DNA from: Streptococcus azizii
Lineage (GTDB): Bacteria > Bacillota > Bacilli > Lactobacillales > Streptococcaceae
Assembly: GCF_001984715.1 (NCBI RefSeq)
Contig: NZ_MSPR01000002.1
Span: 169,438 to 233,437 of the forward strand
Direction of reading: 5' to 3'
DNA: 64,000 bases
The notes under the pieces were generated by a model, which saw only the letters and a list, made by a program, of their open reading frames with translations, had not been told where the DNA came from and did not search any database. The translations under genes and the position numbers were made by a program. This document shows, piece after piece, positions 63,930-64,000 of the stretch; positions within the stretch are counted from its first letter, which is position 1, and every line of letters starts with the position of its first letter.

Positions 63930-64000
63930 ATGTTTCATTTTACCACACTTTTCATCGGAATGGATGTTCACAAAGAAAGTTTTTCACTTTGCTATTATGA
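63930..64000 (+). CDS. IS110-family transposase, N-terminal fragment (cut by window edge)
   Basis: The 23 visible residues include FIGMDVHKESFSLCYY, the start of the RuvC-like DEDD domain of IS110-family transposases (first catalytic Asp in GMDVHKE). GGAGG lies 8 nt before ATG 63930. The rest lies outside the window, so integrity cannot be judged. Confidence 0.8.
   Translation, partial: MFHFTTLFIGMDVHKESFSLCYY

Overview
The window reads as a Streptococcus chromosome of moderately low GC. Gene content and order are those of streptococci: coiA-pepF, serC-serA, rsmI-yabA-holB-tmk, greA-mltG-murC-snf, hpf-comFC-comFA facing yigZ-cysK, and fmt-rsmB-pppL-pknB followed by liaFSR and a HAD/cyclophilin fusion gene. 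Combox-like sites in front of coiA and comFA support this. A suis-group species is plausible, but the species cannot be fixed from sequence alone.

Layout. 1-1.7 kb: the end of an ABC export operon of the lactococcin-972 type. 2-8.3 kb: pepF, coiA, metG and a DUF421/DUF3290 membrane pair, all on the minus strand. 8.4-10 kb: exoA and a VOC-family gene broken by a small mobile repeat. 10.3-14.3 kb: a serine-biosynthesis operon with ogt and an Spx/ArsC-like gene. 14.7-17.5 kb: rsmI-yabA-holB-tmk. 17.6-29.2 kb: mixed housekeeping genes (YitT family, CBS-ACT, Bax-inhibitor family, HD, TrmH, acyP, yidC, greA, mltG, murC). 29.3-36.9 kb: snf, hpf, the comF operon, yigZ and cysK.

36,988-52,636 is an integrated element of about 15.65 kb, placed between cysK and the S1-domain gene. 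Its ends can be read directly. It splits one copy of a roughly 104-bp intergenic repeat. Joining its two inner ends recreates a symmetric attP of two 24-nt arms around an AA dinucleotide, as expected for the large serine recombinase coded just inside the left end. The element carries a TnpW-like mini-gene, a replication-relaxation protein, a VirD4/TraD-type coupling ATPase, a stop-interrupted MT-A70 methyltransferase and several unknown genes. It also carries a MucBP/LPxTN surface protein with an adjacent serine resolvase/invertase, and a Gabija-like OLD nuclease/UvrD helicase pair next to attR. No canonical relaxase was recognised, so it looks like a mobilizable or decayed conjugative element.

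The most interesting possible new system is at 46.3-48.7 kb. A small serine recombinase gene is followed by two 28-bp imperfect palindromes in opposite orientation, with central dinucleotides GT and AC. They bracket an intrinsic terminator immediately upstream of the surface-protein gene. This geometry would allow the terminator to be inverted and the surface protein to be phase-varied.

53-63 kb carries the cell-envelope stress and Ser/Thr kinase signalling genes (liaFSR, pknB-pppL), then rsmB and fmt. The window ends in an IS110-family transposase. Long intergenic gaps throughout are filled with composite, hairpin-rich repeats, which also serve as the attachment site for the 15.65-kb element.
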